From Elymus sibiricus (lineage: Eukaryota > Streptophyta > Magnoliopsida > Poales > Poaceae): 64,000 nucleotides of DNA. The stretch covers positions 428,521,379 through 428,585,378 of the forward strand of contig CM077676.1 of NCBI GenBank assembly GCA_039707655.1, in the 5' to 3' direction. Of the stretch, positions 55,571 through 64,000 are shown in pieces. Each line of letters starts with the position of its first letter. The stretch's first letter is position 1. A program made the position numbers and the translations under genes. Below the pieces are notes generated by a model. It worked only from the letters and a program-made list of their open reading frames with translations. It was not told where the DNA came from and made no database searches.

Positions 55571-56424
55571 TTCGTTCGCGTCGCACTATCCACCGAACGA
55601 GTCCAGAAATCGACGTGGCACTAGCCTCCTACGCCAAGATGTGTGCTCCAGATCCAACGGCCGAAGCGGCGTTCGGCCCGAAACGTCAAATTTCTGACGT
55701 TCGGCAGTTATCGAAACCGTTTATTAACTTAAAATGTACTAGCATCAAGTCATCAAGCGAATACAAAGCATTATGACTCGGTCTCTGCATAGTTAAGATG
55801 CACACATACACAAATAAATAGTTTGATAATGTATATAAAAAAACTACATCTTGACTACGGTTAAGCCATATGAGAGCGAAACTCCTTTCGCCTAAGCTGA
55901 AGAAAAGAGAGGAGCATTATCCATGGCATTTGCCAGGTCCCTTTCAGCGCGCCCTTCACTGCTGCTAGTGACACCAGCACTTGCAGGGAGCAGGAATAAG
56001 CAACGCTGAGAAGGAGGACCAAATCTTCATGCAGCAGCTTCAGGATCACCCTGCCAGAAGGAAATAAAATGATGATGTAATTATATTAGTTAACTAACAG
56101 ATGATGCTTCATGCAGGAGCATGTAAGAGGAGAAGCCGAGCAAGCAAATCTTGCGAATAAGTAACACTGGGCTTAGGGCATGTCACCATCAGGAAACCAA
56201 ACTGTTTTATTAGGAGATTGCTGCTTTAATCCAAAACAATGAATGATCCAAGAAAAGATCATCCGGCGTTTCTTATCCTTGTGGGGGGATGATCTTTGCC
56301 CAATACTTCTACATTGCTTTATGCATTGCTCCAACTTATAATTTACTGCAGGCACCCAAGATACATGAATCTCTGGGTGTTTTTTCTTAGTGAGAAATCT
56401 CTAGAGATACTGCAGTTACTATTT

Positions 56425-56477
56425 CTCCCTCCCATCATTGCACTAAATCAACGATAATTAATAAGGATCGGAGGGAG
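56425..56477. mobile_element. Very short Stowaway-like MITE
   Basis: CTCCCTCC at the left and GGATCGGAGGGAG at the right, followed by TA. The centre is only about 30 bp. Unit 1 (about 30125) lacks it. Confidence 0.6.
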
Positions 56478-56742
56478 TACTAAATTCTTATTTTGCGGTT
56501 GGGCCCATGACTAGATTCAACTGGTACGAAACCTTTGCATATATATAGCATGATCCAAAGAATGTGGCGACACAATCTGTAGAATAAAAACTTAACAACC
56601 TTATAATAATATCGACGAAAACAAAGTCATTGCATAAAAGGTCATGGCCATGGTATCCACATCATTCACTTACTAAGATAATAAATAGAGCATTGCAGAC
56701 ATACAACGGTTTGTGCAAGTACTTTGATTATTTCCACCATGA

Positions 56743-57009
56743 TCTACTACTACTTATAAAAGCACGAGTTTGGTGAATCCAAATGATCTGAGCCATCCAA
56801 CCACCTATATCAAATGTCTCGCGCTGCTACAATGATGTATGCATCACATCATCAATAATTTAGAAACATTTTAATTGCATAGATCATAATTTGGAAATAA
56901 CATTAATTGCATTAAACACAATTAATATTGAAATCAACATTAATTATGATTAATCTTAGAAATAATATTATTGCCAAACTAGACGTGCGTGTACGTACAT
57001 GATTACTAC
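56743..57009 (+). mobile_element. Small Helitron-like element, 267 bp, with empty site in unit 1
   Basis: Begins TCTACTACTACTTATAAAAGC after an A and ends ...GATTACTAC before TAAG. An imperfect hairpin (ACGTGCGTGTACGT) lies near the 3' end. Unit 1 at about 30394 reads CACCAAGATAAGAAG, so insertion fell between A and T without duplication, the Helitron rule. The terminal CTAC departs from CTRR. Confidence 0.65.
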
Positions 57010-57426
57010 TAAGAAAAGCATTTGGTACTGGCAGTAGTAGAAGATCGATTATTTGCTAAAAGGGAAGAACCTCCCTTAGAATTTAATATACAGGATTGTC
57101 ACAATATAAGTTCATGTCTCATACAATGAGGACTCTAAAGTTTGAGTAAGCTATGTGATCGTACTGTTGGGGCTAGGTTGGCCCCGCTCTCTAAAAAAGA
57201 GCTCTCTTTCTATCTCCCAATAGTAAGGTAAGTGGTTGGGAACGCATGACACACTATCAATTGCATTTCTGATGCATCGGGTGAATAACATTTACGAGAA
57301 AACACTGATTTACAAAACATTAATAAGTTAAAAGTTACCTTCCTACTTTAGAGTAATTGGTTAGTTATTGAGACAACAAATAGCTTTGCAAGCACTATTT
57401 TTTTTGAAAGTTCATTGGCTTACATA

Positions 57427-58150
57427 TGTCGCCACCCGGTTCCCGTGAAGTTTTGTCCGTGAGGCTCTGGGGCCTAAGTGACAGGCCTAGGACCTTGGCG
57501 ATTTCCTAAATACCCATGCTCACCTTTAAGGAGGAGGCCCCTCTTCTGGTCGGAGTTCGCGATGATGACTTGGACCCTATGGACAACCCGTAATAAGATC
57601 TTTGTCAAGAGGGTCTTCTTGCGGTGTGCTTCCATCCTCTTCTCCTTTGCTTGTGTGACTATCATGAGAAGAATTCCATTCCAAGAAGTCAAATAACAAG
57701 AAAAAGAAACGAGGTCAAGATCCGTTGTTACCAGTACCAACGAAATGGAGAAAGTGTCCTCCGGGAACGCAATCTACTACATTAGTTGGTGTAGCCAAAG
57801 AAGAGGATATCCCCTTTTTTGACCCAGTGGTCTTCATACCAGACCCAAACCATAGCTACAAACACTTTTGAGTCGGAGGAGACTGGCCAGATCGCCTTCT
57901 TGAGGCTCTCTGGGCTTACATTATGTTTTTAAATTCTTTGCATTTTTGCAGCAGTGGCACCCGCTATGTAGGCGGTGGGTCAGGGACCGACGAGTAGGCA
58001 TACTGCATGTTCTTTAGGTGGTCGGCCGCCAGCTTGTTGCATGCCTTGTGTTGTTGCCCTAGCAGACCTTTTTTTTTTCACTCGCGCCTGGATCTCTTGT
58101 TGTATGGACATGGAGGTTGTATTATTTATAAAGAAGGCGGAAGCTTGTTT
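57427..58150 (+). mobile_element. Truncated LINE 3' end, unit 2 copy
   Basis: The frame 57478-57696 contains RPLFWSEFAMMTWTLWTTRNKIF, typical of the C-terminal part of plant LINE ORF2 polyproteins. No reverse transcriptase core remains. The tail phrase near 58120-58140 (GTATTATTTATAAAGAAGG) resembles Triticeae LINE ends. Counterpart of 30841-31280. Confidence 0.62.
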
Positions 58151-58796
58151 CAGAGATATGTAGGAATACATGCCTGCAGCAAGGCACACATCAACACTCT
58201 CTGTGAAGCAATTTGCTGTTGTCTGCAATGCATCATGATATTCAGGGTTATCATACAATATCTTAAAATAAAATAATTAACATGGTAGTCCATAATCCCT
58301 ATTATCTATTGTTATGTGGGGATTAACTGAGTCATAACATCTATTTCACAAGACACAAGGAATCCTTTGCGGAAAGTTCTCAAAAAATACTTTCACTTTT
58401 AATTAGTAAAGTGGAAATGTTGTTCTCATAATGTGTTCTTACAAAAAATATTAATTCGGTGGTTACTGATTACAATGATTCACTAGGCAGGTCTATGATT
58501 TTACTAAAAAACGATTCAATGCAACTTCTTTGGTCGCACTCGGGTGCTAATCCCATGTTAATTGTAGAAAATAAAATAAAAGAATCTACACTGGTTATTT
58601 CGGTGGTTACTGATTACAATGGTGCATATTCATCACATATACATTTGTGATGTTATAGTATTAGGAACACATTTCCAGTTATAGCACTGTAGTTGAACAC
58701 AAAATAGAACTTATTCTTAAATATTAGATACGTGTAATGTGATATCCAGCTATGCAATGGCATGGATTTCGGGCATTTCTCTTACAAAGCAAGGCG

Positions 58797-59062
58797 GAGC
58801 CCTTCTCCCCGTCACGTCCCCCGCCGCCTGGCTGTCCCGGTCGCCGTCCAGGTACCCATAGAGCTTCCAGTAGGAGCAGGCGAGGATGAGCAGAGCGAAG
58901 GTGATGAGCATCGCCGCCTGCCCACCGAACAGGTATGGCACCGGTGACTGCCAAGCTGAGTGCACCGCAGCCATCCCGTTGATCAGACCGTGCGCCGGCG
59001 TCGCCGGCTGGCAGCGCCCCCACGCGGCGGCTCACGGCGACGAACTCAGCTCCGGGCCTCAT
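58797..59062 (-). pseudogene. GDU: GLUTAMINE DUMPER copy 3, 5' fragment
   Basis: From ATG 59062 (MRPGAEFVAVSRR) a frameshift occurs within 80 bp. The next frame reads AWQSPVPYLFGGQAAMLITFALLILACSYWKLYGYLDGD, the membrane helix. A second shift follows, and the gene stops abruptly at about 58797 in the GEKGSA region. There it joins a sequence equal to the GDU2 3' flank (TCTTACAAAGCAAGG, compare 32187). VIMAG and the tail are deleted. The joint shares a few bases (GGCRGAG) between both sources. Confidence 0.9.
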
Positions 59063-59186
59063 GATTGTGTTGGTGTGGAGGTGTAACAGAGGAGCTGCAC
59101 CTGATCAGTTTGCTTCTGCTGGTGTTCTTGCTGGCTCTCTTGTGTTGGGGCTTGTTTGTGTTGGGGGTGGTGTGGGAAATGGGATG

Positions 59187-59194
59187 TATTTATA
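59187..59194 (-). promoter_or_regulatory. TATA box of GDU copy 3
   Basis: TATAAATA on the minus strand, 125 bp upstream of the ATG. Similarity to the other GDU promoters stops near 59215. Confidence 0.7.
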
Positions 59195-59468
59195 GGAGAG
59201 GAGGGGGAGGAGGGGTTTTATTAGAAACATCTCCATCATAGTGATTAAGTAATTAACTTTCCATTATTTGTTATCAAAATATTTACATGTTTTTTGTAGA
59301 ATATCAAGAAATTCTCACATTAGTAAAATACATATTGAATTCCATGTCATTCATATTTATAGTTTGTTTGGCTTACATCTGTAGCTAGGACTTTCCCATA
59401 GAAAGGCCAAGAGAAGCTTATCTGTCTGCTTATGGGATCTATCATTTAGAAATAGTTTGAGCTATATA

Positions 59469-59626
59469 CTCCCTCCGTTCCTAAATATAAGTCTTTGTAG
59501 AGATTGCACTATGGACCACATACGGATGTATGTAGATGCATTTTAGAGTGTAGATTCACTCATTTTGCTCCGTATGTGGTTCATAGTGAAATATCTACAA
59601 AGACTTATATTTAGGAACGGAGGGAG
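59469..59626. mobile_element. Stowaway MITE (Thalos-like), 158 bp, nearly perfect hairpin
   Basis: CTCCCTCCGTTCCTAAATATAAGTCTTTG at the left is repeated in inverse at the right end, with TA on both sides (59467-59468 and 59627-59628). The arms pair over most of the length. Confidence 0.92.
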
Positions 59627-60799
59627 TATTAGTTAAAGAAAAAGATATATCACAAGGTATGACCATGGAGGCATGAATGCCTGACCGGCAAGTGGACGCT
59701 GGCACGTCATGGATGCATGCATGTGCATATTACAATGACACGTGATCAAAGAGGGAGTCCAGCCGCCGTGTCAATATTTTTCCTTTTGCAGCCATGCCTC
59801 TATTCCAACCGTATTATTCTACTAAGCTATATCCTATCATGTGACATTCATTTCTTATCCTCTACCATGTAGATTGTAAATCTATGTAATATTCATGTGC
59901 CGATGATCATGATCACAAATTCGTGAAGAATAACAGAAGATGATCCGTTTCTAGATGGATATTCTGTGTCACACGACCAGCTCAGATGGGACGTTTGTGT
60001 TCAACCATGTGGTGATGGTTTGTAGGACAAAATACTAATTTATTTAGACAAATTGTAGTAGCTAAATTTATCACCTGCAAATATTACTATTACAATACTA
60101 CTATGTATTAGATGTGTAACCGATTGTATAAATATAACAAGTTGATGTCAAAGTTGTTTATTGGAAATCATCATTATCTAAAACGAAAGGTGGTAGAGTT
60201 TTGCACTATCACGATCTCATGTATAATTAGTTCATGTATGCCAATTTCTTCTATTTTCGTGCATCTCTAATATTACTATTTTATAATCTCTGCTCAAGCT
60301 TATGAACATACAAATTGTAAAACCTACGTAGATTGACATGAGAAATGCAAGCCAGGCTGATAGACAATTTAAGAAAAATAAATGAATGCACATGGCGTGT
60401 CATAATCAGAGTGTAATTGAAGTATACAAACATATATATCATCTTACTATAAATTCATTCAGAATATAATTATTGTTTATTTTTGTTACTCTTATTTATC
60501 AGCATGTATTAATGATTTTTCTATATAATTCATGTTTGTTATTGTATTGTCACTTTACTTTAGTTCTCTCTAATAGCATGGAAGATTTTACAAACATTTT
60601 ATTCCAATTCCCACGTGGATTTGTGTCTTGAATTAATTTGCAATATAGTAGTAAGTCTCATCACTCATACGTCCTTCATATGTTATAATGGTGAGTTTTT
60701 TAGGAAATAATCTTGATTTTAAGGAAGGAAAATAATTATTTATAAACACTTTGTCAAAGCTGATATTTCTTTAGCTCACTGTAGCTGTATATACTACTA

Positions 60800-60876
60800 C
60801 TCTGTCCCATAATGTAAGACGTTTTTGCAAGCTGATATAGCTTGCAAAAACATCTTACATTATGGGATGGAGGGAG
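60800..60876. mobile_element. Short Stowaway MITE, 77 bp
   Basis: CTCTGTCCCATAATGTAAGACGTTTTTGCAAGC pairs with its complement around GATATA. Ends in GATGGAGGGAG, with TA on both sides. Confidence 0.9.
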
Positions 60877-60914
60877 TATATGTTAATATGGTCAAGAACG
60901 ATTGATTTATGATG

Positions 60915-60943
60915 CCCGTGCGAATGCACGGGTTGGCGACTAG
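60915..60943 (+). mobile_element. Helitron 3' terminus
   Basis: A perfect 7-bp hairpin (CCCGTGC-GAAT-GCACGGG, 60915-60932), a 7-nt spacer and CTAG at 60940-60943 followed by T form the textbook plant Helitron end. A possible start is TCTACTAAGC near 59819, but I cannot confirm it. Confidence 0.75.
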
Positions 60944-62505
60944 TTCTTACTAATGACCGTGGAAACCTTGTTGCTCTTCTTATCCACAGAATGTACCCCT
61001 ATCTGTGTGATATACCTTGAAGCATCGATGGCTTAAGAAAAATGCAAACACTGGAAAAAGGGGAGCCCGTGGAAATAGGATTTATGTAATTAAAAAATAG
61101 ACCATCTATAACACAATTATTATGAAATGGGAAATTATGGAAGTATCATGTTTTACTCATAGTTTTTTCCGTACTTGTAGGTTTTCTCAAAATTTCACTG
61201 CGTTCGCGCACCCTTTTATTGGTTTCACTAGGAACCTTAATACGGAGGAGATTTTGAAATACAAGAAGAAATCCTGAGAATATGGTGTGAAAATCAAGTT
61301 CATTTACGTGAAAGAAACCTATCATAATAAGCACAAGTCAGGAGGGGCGAAAACCAGCCACACCAAGAGCTCCAGAGGAGAAGATGAAGTCTGGTACTAG
61401 CGTGAGGACTCGTTCTAGCGCTGGTACCAGCCGCCGACGCCACCGCCTGGTTGGCTATTTTAACCCTTGCATTCGGATCTGGAAGAGAAGCAACACAGAG
61501 ATCAGAAACTGTTGCAAGACTCAAGAACCCTAGCCCCCGGAAGGTATCCGGAGGGGTATTCAATAGAAGGGCTCCGCGACATCATCATCTCCATCAAGAG
61601 GATTACGACATCAACCATCTCCATCCACTACAAAATTTGCGATTGTTAGTGATGAAAATCCTCGTGATGAAAATAAACCATTGCCTAAGACCATTTTCTG
61701 TGACGGAAACCGTCAGTAACGGATTCTCTCCCGGGACAGCCCCCTCGGCATCCTTGATGACGTTCTGTTCCGATATTATGCAACGCTTTTGCCCGTCACT
61801 AAGAAAGCACATTTTTGGGATGGTTTTTAGTGTCATAGAAATTGTTTGGTGGGTTAGGGAAAGGATAAAAAATGGTGCAGGGTGGTTCAGAAACGTGATT
61901 TCAGGTTTTCTCTGTTATGGTAGTGTTTTGAACATATTAGAGTCAAAATTGTTTTGGCTACAGGTTGAGATCCTCATATCGAAATCCATTGATTCTTTTT
62001 CCTACGTGCTCTCATTGATACTGCTAATAACTTATCATCAATATATTTTGTTGTAAACATGTTCTAGTTTGTGCATCTCAAATTTTAATTTGTACATTGA
62101 CGTGGTTCTAGAATATGAACCAACATTCACAATGAGGTGTTTCTTTTGGGGGTTTTATTATGCACCGAGCCAACCGTTTATGAAAGTCTTCCCTACTAGT
62201 TTTGGTTGACACTGAACTACAAAATGACATATTAATTCTACAATAAGGCATGGACATGAAAATACGATCATAGAAAATAGTATACCATTAATAGTTTTTA
62301 CATAACTTAAAATAGTGTACCCCAAGAGCAAACGGATCACCAAGTCTTATAGCAGTATTACAAAAGGACATAATTTGTTTACACTACCTACTCGTTTTGA
62401 ACATAGAGCATACATGTGCATCATTAGCACATTAGTACCCACACTAGCACAAAATATGACCAATAGCGCTGGAGGATCATGAGGTACCATGACGGGAAGA
62501 CAAAA

Positions 62506-62770
62506 CTACTCCTCGTATGGTTCAGCATGCATGAAAGTGAGGAAGAGGAAATTCCCTGCACTTCCATGGTGGAACACGAAGATCATCCTGACTCCAATAT
62601 ATATTTTGTACACCTCCTGTACTTTCCTCCACCCATTAAGGATGATGCGTCCATCGTCTGTTGTTGAAGTTGAGTATGAGGTCAATTTGGTATTGATGCT
62701 AGGATAGGGAATAATGGTCAGTGCACCATCTTCATCCATCACCTTAGGCACAACACGTTTCAGAGTTTCT
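62506..62770 (-). pseudogene. B3-like domain, second (C-terminal) exon
   Basis: After a likely CACCAG acceptor the minus strand reads ETLKRVVPK, TIIPYPSINTKLTSY, then DGRIILNGWRKVQEVYKIYIGVRMIFVFHHG...FLFLTF and a stop at 62506. The pattern G.W.......Y.I..G....F is that of plant B3-type (REM-like) DNA-binding domains. Together with 63191-63431 it suggests a two-domain protein. Intermediate exons were not found intact. Confidence 0.45.
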
Positions 62771-63190
62771 GGTGCAGGAACACAATTTGAACATAGTAAG
62801 CAAACTATTTAATTACCTAGAGTATGTGAAGATAATGAAACTACATAGAATTCTAACCATGAGCCTGTTGTCAATGATGGGTCTTTTTCAAAGTGTGAAT
62901 CATGGGCATGTAGGAATGATCTCCTGATCTAGCTTTGTAATGGTCCACAAGCATCCAAATTTGATCAACAAAGTCGATGAAAAATCCATCTCTTCCCAAC
63001 TTACTCTGGTGTCGTTATTAAGCTCCATGTCATTTACAAAATGTTTTGTTACAATATTCAGTTTGTATAAGCTGTCAAATTAATTATAAAGAAGATTAGT
63101 TAAATCTAGCACCGGAATGTAATGTGATTAATTAAATCTAGTTCTCAATGTTGTTACTTAAAATTGTTGGGTTTGTGCTAGAATACTTAC

Positions 63191-63431
63191 ACAGATGTGT
63201 GATGGGATCATTGCTCAAATGCACCCGGTGGTGACGTTTAGGTTTTCCACCTAAACTGAGGTACAGTTCCATACCTACTTTGAATTGGTACGCATTGGCA
63301 AATTCTTTCCAACTACCGCCTGTGAAAATGTTCATTTCTTCTTTGTTCTTGAACTTGCATATGAAACAAAATCCATGTCTTGTCTGTATGTGGGCTTTAA
63401 CGGTGGTCCTCACAGATCTGTTTATACACAA
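63191..63431 (-). pseudogene. B3-like domain, first exon
   Basis: The minus strand reads HGFCFICKFKNKEEMNIFTGGSWKEFANAYQFKVGMELYLSL and VHLSNDPITHLC, ending at a strong TGT|GTAAGT donor (63190). SWKEF....F.VGMELYLSL is B3-like. The sequence that should follow (62830-63100) contains stops in the expected frame, so the locus is probably broken or differently spliced. Confidence 0.45.
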
Positions 63432-64000
63432 CTTCTCTAGAAGATCGTCTCTTGCAAATAAGAGGATGCACTAAGCACAATTCAGAGATTGCTCAAAAAT
63501 ATTTAGGTTGTTTACTGAACTGGTAGCATTTATGAAAGTGCTAACTGCCATTTCTCATAGTGAGTACTATAGTTTATGAAAGTGATCAAAAATATTCTGT
63601 GATCAACATTGGATATTAGAAAATTGGTTCTGATTTATTATTTTCAGAAGAAAAAAATTATGAAAATTTCAATGTTGCAAGAGAAATCAGAAATTTTCAA
63701 TATAATAAGCATAAAAGAATCTTTCACATTATACATAGATTATTCTTGACATCTTAAATCGGACTAAGTAGTGAATGTAGCAATAATTGGCTAATGTACC
63801 TAGGGGCTACTATTAGGATTTTACCAAATTTATTCAGGTCTATCTATTATTAGATACTTTCCATAAAAACATGATTTATGTTCAACTCATCAGTACACCT
63901 TATAGTTATGAATCAATCATGAAATCCATCTGCATTTATGTATTACATAAATCGCACTTCACATCAGTTACATCCAGACAATTTTCACAACTTAACCTGA
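63432..64000. other. AT-rich sequence, nothing recognised
   Basis: No gene, repeat or element I can support; it may contain upstream exons of the B3-like locus. Confidence 0.4.

Larger units (their letters stand above)
52945..55885. mobile_element. Unit 2-specific composite insertion, about 2.9 kb
   Basis: Unit 1 passes directly from CCCTTTCCC to a CCTGAAGG-like flank (about 29575), while unit 2 has 2.9 kb in between. The insertion starts with a perfect 11-bp hairpin (TTCGGTCTGGG...CCCAGACCGAA near 52998). It contains the GCCATG-rich block and a GC-rich block, and repeats GACGTTCGG near both ends (52992 and 55698). Class is uncertain; a Mutator-like or composite origin is possible. Confidence 0.5.
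32527..58790. repeat. Unit 2 of the tandem segmental duplication (contains CACTA-2)
   Basis: Collinear with unit 1 (17900-32520), starting with GDU2 and ending at GDU3. Unit 2-specific insertions are a Helitron-like element at 33736, an internal duplication at 34830-36850, CACTA-2 at 37170, a Mutator-type MITE at 50749, the GCCATG-rich insertion at about 52945-55885, a Stowaway at 56425 and a Helitron at 56743. Confidence 0.85.
59195..62505. other. Intergenic sequence beyond the duplication
   Basis: AT-rich; apart from the MITEs and the Helitron end listed separately I see no gene. A 200-codon frame at 61451-62056 shows no recognisable domain and is not supported by composition. Confidence 0.5.

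Noticed and set aside
61626..61750. CACTACAAAATTTGCGATTG with GTGACGGAAACCGTCAGT, looking like one end of another transposon
   Set aside because: The start resembles CACTA-type termini, but I find no matching right end or target duplication in the window.

Overview
The window is plant nuclear DNA, almost certainly from a Triticeae grass (wheat, Aegilops, barley or rye group). The reasons are two large CACTA transposons with TTTAGTCCCGGTTGG-type subterminal repeats, a gypsy LTR retrotransposon with a tRNA-Asp primer site, many Stowaway MITEs with CTCCCTCC ends, and intact or broken GLUTAMINE DUMPER (GDU) genes. Most of the sequence is transposon. The only convincingly intact host gene is GDU copy 1 (17900-18538, minus).

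Layout. (1) 1-16878: right-hand part of CACTA-1, whose left end lies outside the window. Its genes read on the minus strand: a small coiled-coil/membrane protein, a Tnp2-type transposase with two frameshifts, and a TnpA/En-Spm-type gene. That last gene is split by a young gag-only gypsy retrotransposon (1229-7749, perfect GAGTC target duplication). Between an internal repeat array and the transposase the element carries a captured fragment of the host elongation factor SPT6, bounded by 32-bp direct repeats. (2) 16879-37166 and 47984-59220: a host segment of about 15 kb duplicated in tandem, with a GDU gene at each boundary. GDU1 is intact, GDU2 (32527-33210) has two mutually compensating frameshifting deletions, and GDU3 (58797-59062) is truncated. 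The two units differ by many insertions, and for several the other unit supplies the empty site: Stowaway MITEs, a Mutator-type MITE, small Helitrons, a Harbinger-like element with its own ORF, and a roughly 2.9-kb insertion rich in GCCATG. (3) 37170-47980: complete CACTA-2 with TIRs and a GTA target duplication, inserted in the second unit. It encodes the same three genes; its TnpA-type gene continues through seven recognisable exons into a Ulp1-like C48 cysteine protease with the catalytic residues present. In the slot where CACTA-1 carries SPT6, CACTA-2 carries a plus-strand U6/U3-type snRNA promoter (USE and TATA 24 nt apart) followed about 140 nt later by an 11-T Pol III terminator, predicting an undescribed structured small RNA. 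(4) 59220-64000: AT-rich sequence with two more Stowaways, a Helitron 3' end, and a decayed gene with two B3-like domains.

How the parts fit. In each CACTA the short repeat arrays lie at the termini and again inside the element, next to a TATA box. This is consistent with a TnpA-type protein binding both the ends (for transposition) and the promoters (for autoregulation), as known for maize Spm. Both transposase genes are broken, so movement would need a helper copy elsewhere. GDU proteins are single-pass membrane proteins that influence amino-acid export; here one copy looks functional beside two decayed tandem relatives.
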